Shown piece after piece: positions 21,086-28,085 of a stretch of 64,000 nt of DNA (its first letter is position 1; every line of letters starts with the position of its first letter). The DNA is taken from the NCBI GenBank assembly GCA_030065875.1, contig JASJCR010000022.1:1-64000 (forward strand). Direction: 5' to 3'. The notes beneath the pieces were generated by a model. The model did no database searches and was not told the origin of the DNA. It saw only the letters and a list, made by a program, of their open reading frames with translations. The position numbers and the translations under genes were made by a program. Origin of the DNA: Ardenticatenaceae bacterium. Lineage in GTDB: Bacteria; Chloroflexota; Anaerolineae; Promineifilales; Promineifilaceae.

Positions 21086-21118
21086 AGACCTCAAAAGTTT
21101 TGAAAACTTTTGAGGTCT
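21086..21118. terminator. second CAAAAGTTTTG palindrome
   Basis: AGACCTCAAAAGTTTT (21086-21101) and its perfect complement (21103-21118) flank a single G. It lies between the convergent HEAT and HAAS genes and fits a bidirectional terminator. The 21-base core is identical to the palindrome at 19571-19603. Confidence 0.7.
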
Positions 21119-21135
21119 ATGGCATGCCTTAAGGG

Positions 21136-21861
21136 TCACGCCTTTCGTCCGTTGGTTGGCAGGGTCTTGCGCGGAAAGGACTCCAGCGATTTGAGAATGA
21201 GCAGCCATATCAGCGGCAGCAGTATGGCAGCGACAATCTCATAAACCGCCCGGCTGGTGGCAAATGAAGCCATTTTTTCAATCGGAATGACCGCAAAAGC
21301 GATTGACTTAGTCGAAAATTGCAGGATAGGAAGCAGCACCAGAAATCCAACCGTCCCCCAGACGATTATGTTCGGTTTTTTGACGGCCGGCCGCAGGATT
21401 TTCAGCCAGTGCTTCTGAGAACCGATTTTGTTTTGAGCAAACAGGCGGATTCCCAACAAGATGCCAATCGGTAGGCTGGAAGCCAGAGCGATAAATAAGG
21501 CGCTGCCAAAAACAGGCGAATTTGAGTAAAAAATCGTCACCGCCCCTGCGCTTTCCGCCAACAGATTCCATCCGCCGATTAACAGCTGATAGATCAGAAG
21601 CCCGTAAATCATCCAGCGTACGCGCTGCAACCATATCAGCCTGATGTTAACCTTGCCAAACTCCTGGCTCAGTTGATCGGTTGGACCAAGCCGTCTGGCG
21701 GCAACTAAGAAAGCCTCCTCTTCAGTTAATCCCTTTTCCTGGAAGTTTTCAACGATGGTGCGCAGATGATCCTCAAGTTCAGCGATGTTTTCTGGCAAAA
21801 TAGATTCGCGGGATGCAAGTTCATGACGCCAATTTGAAATTTGTTCTTCTAATTTATGCAT
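21136..21861 (-). CDS. HAAS/permease-prefix domain membrane protein
   Basis: 241 residues. The N-terminal ~75 residues (LEEQISNWRHELASRE, IAELEDHLRTIVENFQ, GLTEEEAFLVAARRLG) match the HAAS/permease-prefix domain that accompanies PadR regulators; the rest is about four to five hydrophobic helices. The frame is open upstream to 22005, but ATG at 21861 starts exactly at the domain, overlaps the PadR stop by 8 bases and has GGGGTG upstream, so that start is chosen. The function is probably a membrane sensor or antagonist controlled with the PadR protein. Confidence 0.88.
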   Translation of the reverse strand: MHKLEEQISNWRHELASRESILPENIAELEDHLRTIVENFQEKGLTEEEAFLVAARRLGPTDQLSQEFGKVNIRLIWLQRVRWMIYGLLIYQLLIGGWNLLAESAGAVTIFYSNSPVFGSALFIALASSLPIGILLGIRLFAQNKIGSQKHWLKILRPAVKKPNIIVWGTVGFLVLLPILQFSTKSIAFAVIPIEKMASFATSRAVYEIVAAILLPLIWLLILKSLESFPRKTLPTNGRKA

Positions 21862-22186
21862 GTGAAACACCCCACAATTTATGCAATGTGCTGTTAACAA
21901 TTTGCCACTGCGCCTTTTCCTGTTGCAAAGCGGTATGACCCTCATCATTGATCCGATAATACTTCCGCCGCCGGCCGGATTCCGACCTGCGCCATTCCGA
22001 GACAATCAGCCCCTTGTTCTCCAAGCGGTGAAGCAGCGGGTAAAGCATGCCATCCGACCAGATCATCTGCTCATCGGACAAATCACGGATTTGCTGGATG
22101 ATGTCGTACCCATAACTTTCACCTTTGGCTAAAATTGATAACACAATGGAGGTCGATGAAGCGGCAACGAGATCTTTATTGAGCAT
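21854..22186 (-). CDS. PadR family transcriptional regulator
   Basis: Winged-helix regulator of 110 residues, full length for the short PadR type. The motifs ESYGYDIIQQI, GMLYPLLHRLENKGLI and RKYYRINDEG are characteristic. It is first in a two-gene unit with the HAAS membrane protein. A palindrome sits between -35 and -10 of its own promoter, so autorepression is likely. The ribosome site GGAG precedes ATG at 22186. Confidence 0.95.
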   Translation of the reverse strand: MLNKDLVAASSTSIVLSILAKGESYGYDIIQQIRDLSDEQMIWSDGMLYPLLHRLENKGLIVSEWRRSESGRRRKYYRINDEGHTALQQEKAQWQIVNSTLHKLWGVSHA

Positions 22187-22230
22187 TGATATTCTCCGTT
22201 ATATACCTTGCACCTCTATGTACAAGCCCG

Positions 22231-22259
22231 ATTTTACATAGAACTGCTATGTAAGTCAA
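22231..22259 (-). promoter_or_regulatory. padR promoter with embedded operator
   Basis: On the minus strand TTGACT (22259-22254), a 17-bp spacer and TAAAAT (22236-22231) form a sigma70-type promoter. The spacer is filled by the palindrome TTACATAG-N5-CTATGTAA (22234-22254), and a further CTATGTA half-site lies at 22217. ATGT/ACAT palindromes are typical of PadR operators, so autoregulation is inferred. Confidence 0.75.
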
Positions 22260-22290
22260 CAGGTTAGCTTCGGAAAGAAGAACATACACC

Positions 22291-22488
22291 GTGTGCGACC
22301 AACTGATATCCAACGAGGAAATTGGTGTTTTGAAATCATTTGGCGTTCAAACGCCCAGGCTGCTAAACCGCGGCATGGAAGCGGCCGTCTACGCTTGGGG
22401 TAACGACGCGGTGATCAAGCTCTATCGATCTACAACATGGTGCACACCCAATTTAAACGATACAATATTTTGGAATTATCTCGGTTAA
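22291..22488 (+). pseudogene. N-terminal remnant of an APH-type kinase
   Basis: A 65-residue frame whose first ~45 residues (LLNRGMEAAVYAWGNDAVIK, then LYR) match the glycine-rich loop and lysine of aminoglycoside-phosphotransferase-like kinases, which are normally about 250-300 residues. After LYRST the similarity stops and the frame ends within 17 codons. No continuation in another frame is visible before the next gene. It has no clear ribosome site. A truncated relic is the best reading; a real short protein is possible but unlikely. Confidence 0.6.
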
Positions 22489-22509
22489 ATAAACTTTATA
22501 AGGATCATT

Positions 22510-22872
22510 ATGGCCAAAACGATTCGCGTCAATTCAGGTGAAAAGGTGAAAATTTTTAGCCGCAGCTTTAGCTCCATGCCTCTGGCTTATGAATTTCAAG
22601 CCCGGCCGCTGGGCTCCCATCAGCTAAACGGAGAAATTGAAATTATGACGCGGCAAATATTATTTGCCAAGCCACCTACAATCCTTCCCCTGCAGGAGAA
22701 CAACAGCGTTGACGCCACCATGTGGGACACATTTTTCGACATCTATATCAGAGCCGGAAGCGATCTCGAAGTAACCGTCCCCAAAAGAAATTTTGGCCCG
22801 CTTCGCTGGGTGATCGTATTCGCCGCTGTGATCGTCATCGCGGCCGTTTCAATCTTCTTATTTAGCATATAA
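22510..22872 (+). CDS. small hypothetical protein with C-terminal membrane helix
   Basis: 120 residues with a soluble N-terminal ~95 and one C-terminal hydrophobic helix (WVIVFAAVIVIAAVSIFLF), so it is a tail-anchored membrane protein. AAGGAT precedes the ATG. It is followed after 2 bases by a GNAT gene and so is likely co-transcribed with it. No family is recognised. Confidence 0.75.
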   Translation: MAKTIRVNSGEKVKIFSRSFSSMPLAYEFQARPLGSHQLNGEIEIMTRQILFAKPPTILPLQENNSVDATMWDTFFDIYIRAGSDLEVTVPKRNFGPLRWVIVFAAVIVIAAVSIFLFSI

Positions 22873-22874
22873 AC

Positions 22875-23492
22875 ATGGCCACACCTGCTTATCGCATTCA
22901 ATCCAAACGCCTGGTGATACGCTGTTGGCATCCCGCAGACGCTCCGCTCATCAAGGCGGCAATTGATGCCAGCCTGGACCATTTGCGCGAGTGGATGCCC
23001 TGGGCCAAAGATGAGCCACAGGACCTTAATGCCAAAATCGCTTTGCTGCGCCGTTTTCGCGGCGCTTTTGATCTTGATCAGGATTATCACTACGGCATCT
23101 TTAATGTGGATGAAAGTGTAGTGCTCGGTGGAACCGGTCTGCACACCCACGCCGGAGAAGGTGCGCTGGAAATCGGCTACTGGATTCACGTGGACCACGT
23201 CAATCAGGGCCTGGCAACTGAAGCGGCCGCCGTCCTGACCCGAGTGGCCTTTGAAATCAACGAGGTCAAACGGGTGCAAATACTTTGTGATCCGCAAAAT
23301 GTGCGCAGCGCCACAGTACCCAGTAAGCTGGGGTACGTACATGAAGCAACGCTGCGCCAGCGCACGACAACCCCCCAAGGGGAACCGCGGGACACAATGA
23401 TCTGGACGATGCTGGCGGAGGAATATCGATCGGGCAAAGTGCAGGAAACCGAATGTGAGGCATTTGACGCTGTCGGCCGGCCGCTGCTTTGA
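22875..23492 (+). CDS. GNAT family N-acetyltransferase (RimJ/RimL-like)
   Basis: Acetyl-CoA-dependent N-acetyltransferase of 205 residues. The signature includes the N-terminal 'RLVIRCWHPADAPLIKAAI', the strand EIGYWIHVDHVNQGLATEAA (acetyl-CoA loop variant Q-G-L-A) and the C-terminal NVRSATVPSKLGYVHEATL, as in RimJ/RimL and ribosomal-protein or small-molecule acetylases. Its end overlaps or abuts the following P-loop gene. The substrate is unknown. Confidence 0.92.
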   Translation: MATPAYRIQSKRLVIRCWHPADAPLIKAAIDASLDHLREWMPWAKDEPQDLNAKIALLRRFRGAFDLDQDYHYGIFNVDESVVLGGTGLHTHAGEGALEIGYWIHVDHVNQGLATEAAAVLTRVAFEINEVKRVQILCDPQNVRSATVPSKLGYVHEATLRQRTTTPQGEPRDTMIWTMLAEEYRSGKVQETECEAFDAVGRPLL

Positions 23493-23497
23493 ATCTC

Positions 23498-24187
23498 ATG
23501 AATTTTTCCGTCGATAAAACGTTGATCCGCCACGCGCAAGAAAAAGTGAACGACTGGGACCGGCTCTACTGGATGGTCGGCGGAGCCGGCTCCGGCAAAA
23601 CGACGATCTGCCGGGCGCTGTCGGAAAAATACGGGATCCCCATTTACGATATGGACGCCCATATTTATGGCGCATATCACGGCCGATTTTCCCCAGAACG
23701 GCATCCAGTCAACAGCGCGTGGTCAGCCGCCCCAAACGGGCTGGCGTGGCTGCTGGAGATGTCCTGGAATGAGTATGAAACATTCAACAGAGCAGCTTTA
23801 CCTGAATATTTAGATCTGCTGACGGTAGATCTGCCTTCGTTTGACCCACAAGCCGGATTGTTAATCGATGGCGGCCTTATCAATCCCGGTCTCCTGACCC
23901 AGGTGATCTCACCCAAGCAGATTATCTGTCTGGCCGCGCCCGACCGGTCAAGCGAGGAAATTTGGGCTGAAAACAGCGAGCGACGAGCGATGAAAGCGAT
24001 GATTGACAAGCTGCCGGGTGGGGAAGGCCTGTGGCAGAAATTTCTCGAATTTGATACCCGGATTACCCAAACGATCATCAAAGAATCTCGGACGGCCGGT
24101 ATTCCCATCTGCCTGAGAGAGGCTTCTGATTCGGTTTCGCAATTCGCCGCCAAGGTGGCTGATGTTTTGGGGTTTGAATCTGCTTAA
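23498..24187 (+). CDS. P-loop NTPase, small-molecule kinase-like
   Basis: 229 residues with a clear Walker A (GGAGSGKTT, residues ~29-37) followed by a YDMDAH segment, as in adenylate-kinase/shikimate-kinase-like proteins that place an acidic residue after strand 2. The middle region (GLLIDGGLINPGLL) and a helical lid follow. No specific family is recognised. A TTG at 23489 would overlap the GNAT stop by 4 bases; ATG at 23498 is chosen because neither start has a clear ribosome site. It is probably co-transcribed with the GNAT. Confidence 0.82.
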   Translation: MNFSVDKTLIRHAQEKVNDWDRLYWMVGGAGSGKTTICRALSEKYGIPIYDMDAHIYGAYHGRFSPERHPVNSAWSAAPNGLAWLLEMSWNEYETFNRAALPEYLDLLTVDLPSFDPQAGLLIDGGLINPGLLTQVISPKQIICLAAPDRSSEEIWAENSERRAMKAMIDKLPGGEGLWQKFLEFDTRITQTIIKESRTAGIPICLREASDSVSQFAAKVADVLGFESA

Positions 24188-24210
24188 GTGCTGCATTCCA
24201 TAAATATTAT

Positions 24211-24345
24211 TAGCCACTGATTATCACAGATTAACACCGATTTCTCACTTGCTCCTTCGGAGCTCTGTGAAAATCCGTTTATCCGTGGCTAAATAAGTGC
24301 TTCATCTCTTCAATCTTCCTTCTGCCACAGATTCACCCAGATTTA
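24211..24345. repeat. CAGATT-type dispersed repeats in a 323-bp spacer
   Basis: TAGCCACTGATTATCACAGA at 24211 pairs with AAATCCGTTTATCCGTGGCTA ending at 24291 as an imperfect inverted repeat, with GCTCCTTCGGAGC at its centre. A second unit, CCACAGATTCACCCAGATTTA, lies at 24325-24345. No ORF is seen in the spacer; the ribosome site AAGGGGG of the next gene lies just before 24511. Confidence 0.65.
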
Positions 24346-24510
24346 AGCACCCTTTCTATGCTATAATTCAGATAGATTTTTCTCTTTCGGCCGCTTGTTT
24401 ATTTCGCCAATATTCAGTTACTCCGCGGCCTAATTTCCCCGACATATATGGCGCCTTCACAACCAAATTCTTACGCTCTCTTGCAGCAGAGATAAGAAGG
24501 GGGAAAAGTC

Positions 24511-26115
24511 ATGGTACCATCGATCAAACGGCCTCACAAACCACGGATTGTGACACCCTGTCAGCCGAGGCGGGATTGCCTCTTTTCTCAGAAGAAAGCG
24601 GCATTTCAACCTACAATCACGCCTGTATTTGCCCATCATTTTAACCAAATCGCGATTTCCCCTCAGATTCAAACAAAATTGTCGATCAGCCAACCTGGCG
24701 ACAAATTTGAGGAAGAGGCGGATCGGGTTGCGGATCAAATCATGCGGATGCCCGATCCCAAAGTTCAGCGGCAGGTTGAAGAGGAGGAAGAGGAACTCAT
24801 TCAACCTAAATCTTTGACCCCCTCAACAGGCATTTACAGGCAGATCGAAGAAGAGGAAGAAGAGGAGCACATACAACCCAAACTTTTCTCTCACCCAACA
24901 GACGTTTACAGGCAAGTCGAAGAAGAGGGAGAGGAGGAGGAGGAAGAAGAGCTGCTGATGCCCAAGGGGCGGCCGGGGGCTGCGATAACAGCCGATTCCT
25001 CGCTCCCAACCCGCTTACAGCAAAACAAAGGGAGAGGGTTTCCCCTGCCTGCGGCCGAAAAAACCTTCATGGAAAGCCGCTTTGGGGCCGATTTTAGCCA
25101 GGTCAGGATTCACACGGATCACTCGGCCGCCCAAATGAACCGGACCCTCAACGCTCAGGCGTTTACCTATGGAAAGGATATCTATTTCAGTCCAGGAAAA
25201 TACAATCCGGGCACATCAGCGGGAAAAAAGCTGCTGGCCCACGAGTTGACCCACGTGGTGCAGCAGAAATCACGGCCGTGGATCGGCCGACGACGGAGAA
25301 GAAGGCGCGGCCGTCGGCAAGCCAGCTTCCAAATGGAAATGCACGTCATTGGCGATCGTGGTTTGATGGTCGGTGGAGCCACATTTCACACCACCCTGCC
25401 GGCATTCCGGAACGCCATGCTGGGGCAAAATAGACGACAGCGGCGGGCACGGAGAGGGCGATGGACATTATGGTTTGCCATTCACGGCTGGAACGGCGTG
25501 GTGGCCTACTCGAGGAGCTGCACTCTAGGCGTCAACTGTTATAACGCCCGCACGATACGCGGTGTGTTTGGTAGAGCGGGCTGGCAGCGCTGGCTGAGGA
25601 CGTATGGCCCCAGTCGGGTGGTTCTCTACTCCTGCAATCTCAATGCCACCATGACAACCGCCATAGAAAACTCACTAAAACGGCCGGGGACAGCCCGAAC
25701 TCAAGCGCCCCGCTCCCGTCGCTGCAACATTACCTATGCCGGAGTATCCATTCCGGTACGCGGCACCAACATCACCACCCGCCGCCAGTACCGGCGGCTT
25801 CGTGCACGGGATCGACGGCAGTTTATGCGCTCCTTACGCAGCCTGCGGGTACGTGGATATGGGCAAATTCCACCCGCTCAAATTAGAACCGATCAACAGC
25901 TCAGACAGCTCTTCTTTGACCGGCCGCCACGCGGTCAGTGGATGACCGCGGTGGTCAGATTTACCGGGGTTGGGGCACGTCGTCCATGGCGAATTTATCT
26001 CTATCAGTTCACCCGCTTCAGCACGTATGCGATGGATTGCCAGAGGCCAGCCGCCCTACCCACTTACAGGCCCGGCCGGGTTCGCATTCTTCTCCCAGGG
26101 GGCGGCACCCCATAA
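24511..26115 (+). CDS. eCIS-core (DUF4157) protein with C-terminal candidate protease-like domain
   Basis: 534 residues. Residues ~95-160 hold three R-Q-[VI]-E-rich units ending in IQPK or LMPK. Residues ~178-253 are the DUF4157/eCIS-core domain: LPAAEKTFMESRFGADFSQV, VRIHTD, NAQAFTYGKDIYF and the zinc-like motif HELTH (His244-Glu245-His248). An arginine-rich linker follows. The C-terminal ~270 residues are very basic and contain a strand ending in 'FAIHGWNG' (His325) and, about 50 residues later, 'VVLYSCNLNAT' (Cys375). That spacing and context resemble the His-Gly...Ser-Cys dyad of caspase-like/DUF4347 domains. The core domain is known as a loading or effector-associated domain of contractile injection systems, but no such system lies in this window. 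Protease function is inference. Confidence 0.85.
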   Translation: MVPSIKRPHKPRIVTPCQPRRDCLFSQKKAAFQPTITPVFAHHFNQIAISPQIQTKLSISQPGDKFEEEADRVADQIMRMPDPKVQRQVEEEEEELIQPKSLTPSTGIYRQIEEEEEEEHIQPKLFSHPTDVYRQVEEEGEEEEEEELLMPKGRPGAAITADSSLPTRLQQNKGRGFPLPAAEKTFMESRFGADFSQVRIHTDHSAAQMNRTLNAQAFTYGKDIYFSPGKYNPGTSAGKKLLAHELTHVVQQKSRPWIGRRRRRRRGRRQASFQMEMHVIGDRGLMVGGATFHTTLPAFRNAMLGQNRRQRRARRGRWTLWFAIHGWNGVVAYSRSCTLGVNCYNARTIRGVFGRAGWQRWLRTYGPSRVVLYSCNLNATMTTAIENSLKRPGTARTQAPRSRRCNITYAGVSIPVRGTNITTRRQYRRLRARDRRQFMRSLRSLRVRGYGQIPPAQIRTDQQLRQLFFDRPPRGQWMTAVVRFTGVGARRPWRIYLYQFTRFSTYAMDCQRPAALPTYRPGRVRILLPGGGTP

Positions 26116-26135
26116 TTTCCAGTAGGAGTCAAAAA

Positions 26136-26309
26136 ATGAAATACAGAGTTCATCGCTTTGATATCAAAATGACAATAGATCAAAGCAAACTGGAGCAGTT
26201 CCTCAACAATTTGGACGGCGAGGTCGTGGCCGTCATTCCTAACGTGACTATCGCTATTTTCTGGATTCACAAGGTCGATTTTCTTCTTGTAATCGAGAAA
26301 ATCGGCTAA
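26136..26309 (+). CDS. small hypothetical protein (57 aa)
   Basis: ATG at 26136 with a strong ribosome site (AGGAGTCAAAAA) opens a 57-residue protein beginning MKYRVHRFDIKM with FLNNLDGEVVAVIPN in the middle. It has an alternating strand/helix pattern like small DUF4177-type proteins, but the match is only by eye. It sits 20 bp after the eCIS-core gene and directly before the hydrolase gene, so all three are probably co-transcribed. The in-frame stretch upstream (from 25938) overlaps the previous gene and is not believed to be coding. Confidence 0.75.
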   Translation: MKYRVHRFDIKMTIDQSKLEQFLNNLDGEVVAVIPNVTIAIFWIHKVDFLLVIEKIG

Positions 26310-26321
26310 ATGGGAGTGTTT

Positions 26322-28052
26322 ATGACAGATAAATCAGCACCAAAATCCTGGACCCCTCATCAAATTGGGGCGGTGATCACGCTCAGTGGATTACTCCTTT
26401 GGAGTGGTACCGCTCTGTGGATCCACTCGGTGGCCCCGGCCGGGGCGGATCTGTTTGAAATGACCTATCTCAGCACCATCTCCTTGCTTCTTCTGCTTTT
26501 GCTCCCGCTGTACTGGCGACGGATTCGTTGGGCTTATATTGGCGGCATTTTTATCGTGGCCGCTCTCCTGATTGGCCTGATCAAAGCGGCCGCTGATCAA
26601 ACCCTCGTACTTTCCTGGTCTGCTTATAATCTTACAACCGTTCTCATGTACGCCATCGCTCTTGGATATGGCTATTCAAGCATCCAGGCGTACCGTGAGC
26701 TGCCTCCTTCTGGAGCGAAAAGAAGTGCGGCGGGGCTTGGGGTTTTGTTTATTACGGGCGCGATTTTTGCCACGCTGTTTTGGACCAACTGGGGCTTGGT
26801 CCACGATACCATGTGGCAGTGGACGCTCAATCGTATCGAAAATCGATTGGAAAATGCACCATCCCTGGATGAGCAAATTCAGATACTCGTCGACGAGGGT
26901 GACCTGGACTCGGCCGCAGCCGGTATTGTCGTCAATAATGAACTGGTCTGGGCCAAAGCCTACGGAGGGGCTGATCTGGATACCGTTTACGACATCGCTT
27001 CAATTACCAAGCCTTTTGTGGCCACGGCCGTGCTGCAGCTCTACGAGCGAGGTGAAATAGATCTGGATGACGATGTCAACACCTACCTGCCCTTCAAACT
27101 CAGACATCCCGACTACCCGGAGATACCGATCACGATTCGCATGCTGCTCACCCATCAGGCCGGTCTGTCTCACTTCACCACTCAATTTAGAACGTATCAC
27201 ATGGGTCCGGAAACGGTGGCCTGGATGGCTGAAAACACCAACATCGCCCTGCAGGATTTTGAATCCCTTCCTTCACAGCAGGAATTTTTAGCCGGTTACG
27301 TCACACCCACCGGGGAATTTTATACCCCTGATGTGTGGCTTGAAGTGCAGCCCGGAGCAGACTATTCTTATTCAACTCCGGGATATGATCTTCTGGCCCA
27401 GATCGTGGAATCTGTCACGGGGCAGCCGTTTCCGGCATACGCTCGGGAAAACATTTTTACGCCGCTGGGGATGAACAGCTCCGGTTTCAGCGTCACCGAA
27501 TTTCCCGAGAGGGTCGCCATCCCGCATGAACGCCTGTATGGTGTACTCTCCAAAAGTAATGTTGAGCTGCCGCTGTCAGATCAACGAACGATCGGCGGAG
27601 GCGGGATGATCAGCACGGTCCCGGATATGGCTCAATTTGTTGTGGCGCACCTCAACCAGGGTGAAGTAGATGGTTTCCAGCTGCTGGAGCCACCATCGAT
27701 TGCCCTGATGCAGGAAAAGGTCGTGACATTTCCCCTCGGACAGGGCGATCTAAACCAAGATGCGGCCGGGATCGGCCTGGGCCACGTCAGGAATCAGCCG
27801 TGGAACGCCTGGGGGCACCTTTATGATATGCATGGCGCAACGGGTCACGGTGGTTCCTGGTGGGGTTACCAAAGCCAGATGTGGTTTGTCAACGAGGAAG
27901 ATGGGGGGTATGGCATGATTCTCCTGATCAACACTGAAGGGGACCTGAAAGGGGACACGCGGTCTCTCTGGCTGTTTTCCAGCCCCTTGCAGATTCAGAC
28001 TTTGTTGATGGAAGAAGCACGGTTGCGCTATCAAGAATCAATGGAAAATTGA
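26322..28052 (+). CDS. membrane-bound serine hydrolase, beta-lactamase class C fold
   Basis: 576 residues. The N-terminal ~165 residues contain about five hydrophobic helices; the remainder is a penicillin-binding/beta-lactamase class C domain with S-I-T-K (SxxK) in 'YDIASITKPF', a Tyr-containing YSTPGY in place of YxN, and HGGSWWG as the third motif. Such proteins act as D-aminopeptidases, esterases or peptidoglycan-related hydrolases outside the membrane. The frame starts at 26310, but ATG at 26322 has GGGAG at good spacing and is preferred. It follows the 57-aa gene closely. The substrate is unknown. Confidence 0.9.
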   Translation: MTDKSAPKSWTPHQIGAVITLSGLLLWSGTALWIHSVAPAGADLFEMTYLSTISLLLLLLLPLYWRRIRWAYIGGIFIVAALLIGLIKAAADQTLVLSWSAYNLTTVLMYAIALGYGYSSIQAYRELPPSGAKRSAAGLGVLFITGAIFATLFWTNWGLVHDTMWQWTLNRIENRLENAPSLDEQIQILVDEGDLDSAAAGIVVNNELVWAKAYGGADLDTVYDIASITKPFVATAVLQLYERGEIDLDDDVNTYLPFKLRHPDYPEIPITIRMLLTHQAGLSHFTTQFRTYHMGPETVAWMAENTNIALQDFESLPSQQEFLAGYVTPTGEFYTPDVWLEVQPGADYSYSTPGYDLLAQIVESVTGQPFPAYARENIFTPLGMNSSGFSVTEFPERVAIPHERLYGVLSKSNVELPLSDQRTIGGGGMISTVPDMAQFVVAHLNQGEVDGFQLLEPPSIALMQEKVVTFPLGQGDLNQDAAGIGLGHVRNQPWNAWGHLYDMHGATGHGGSWWGYQSQMWFVNEEDGGYGMILLINTEGDLKGDTRSLWLFSSPLQIQTLLMEEARLRYQESMEN

Positions 28053-28085
28053 TGGTTTTGACGCTTGGGCTGTAAAATACGGCCG

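Noticed and set aside
21862-22005. N-terminal extension of the HAAS protein
   Set aside because: It overlaps the PadR coding sequence; the ATG at 21861 begins the known domain.
24511-26115. A full contractile injection system nearby
   Set aside because: No sheath, tube, baseplate or AAA genes are present within the window; only the core-domain protein is seen.
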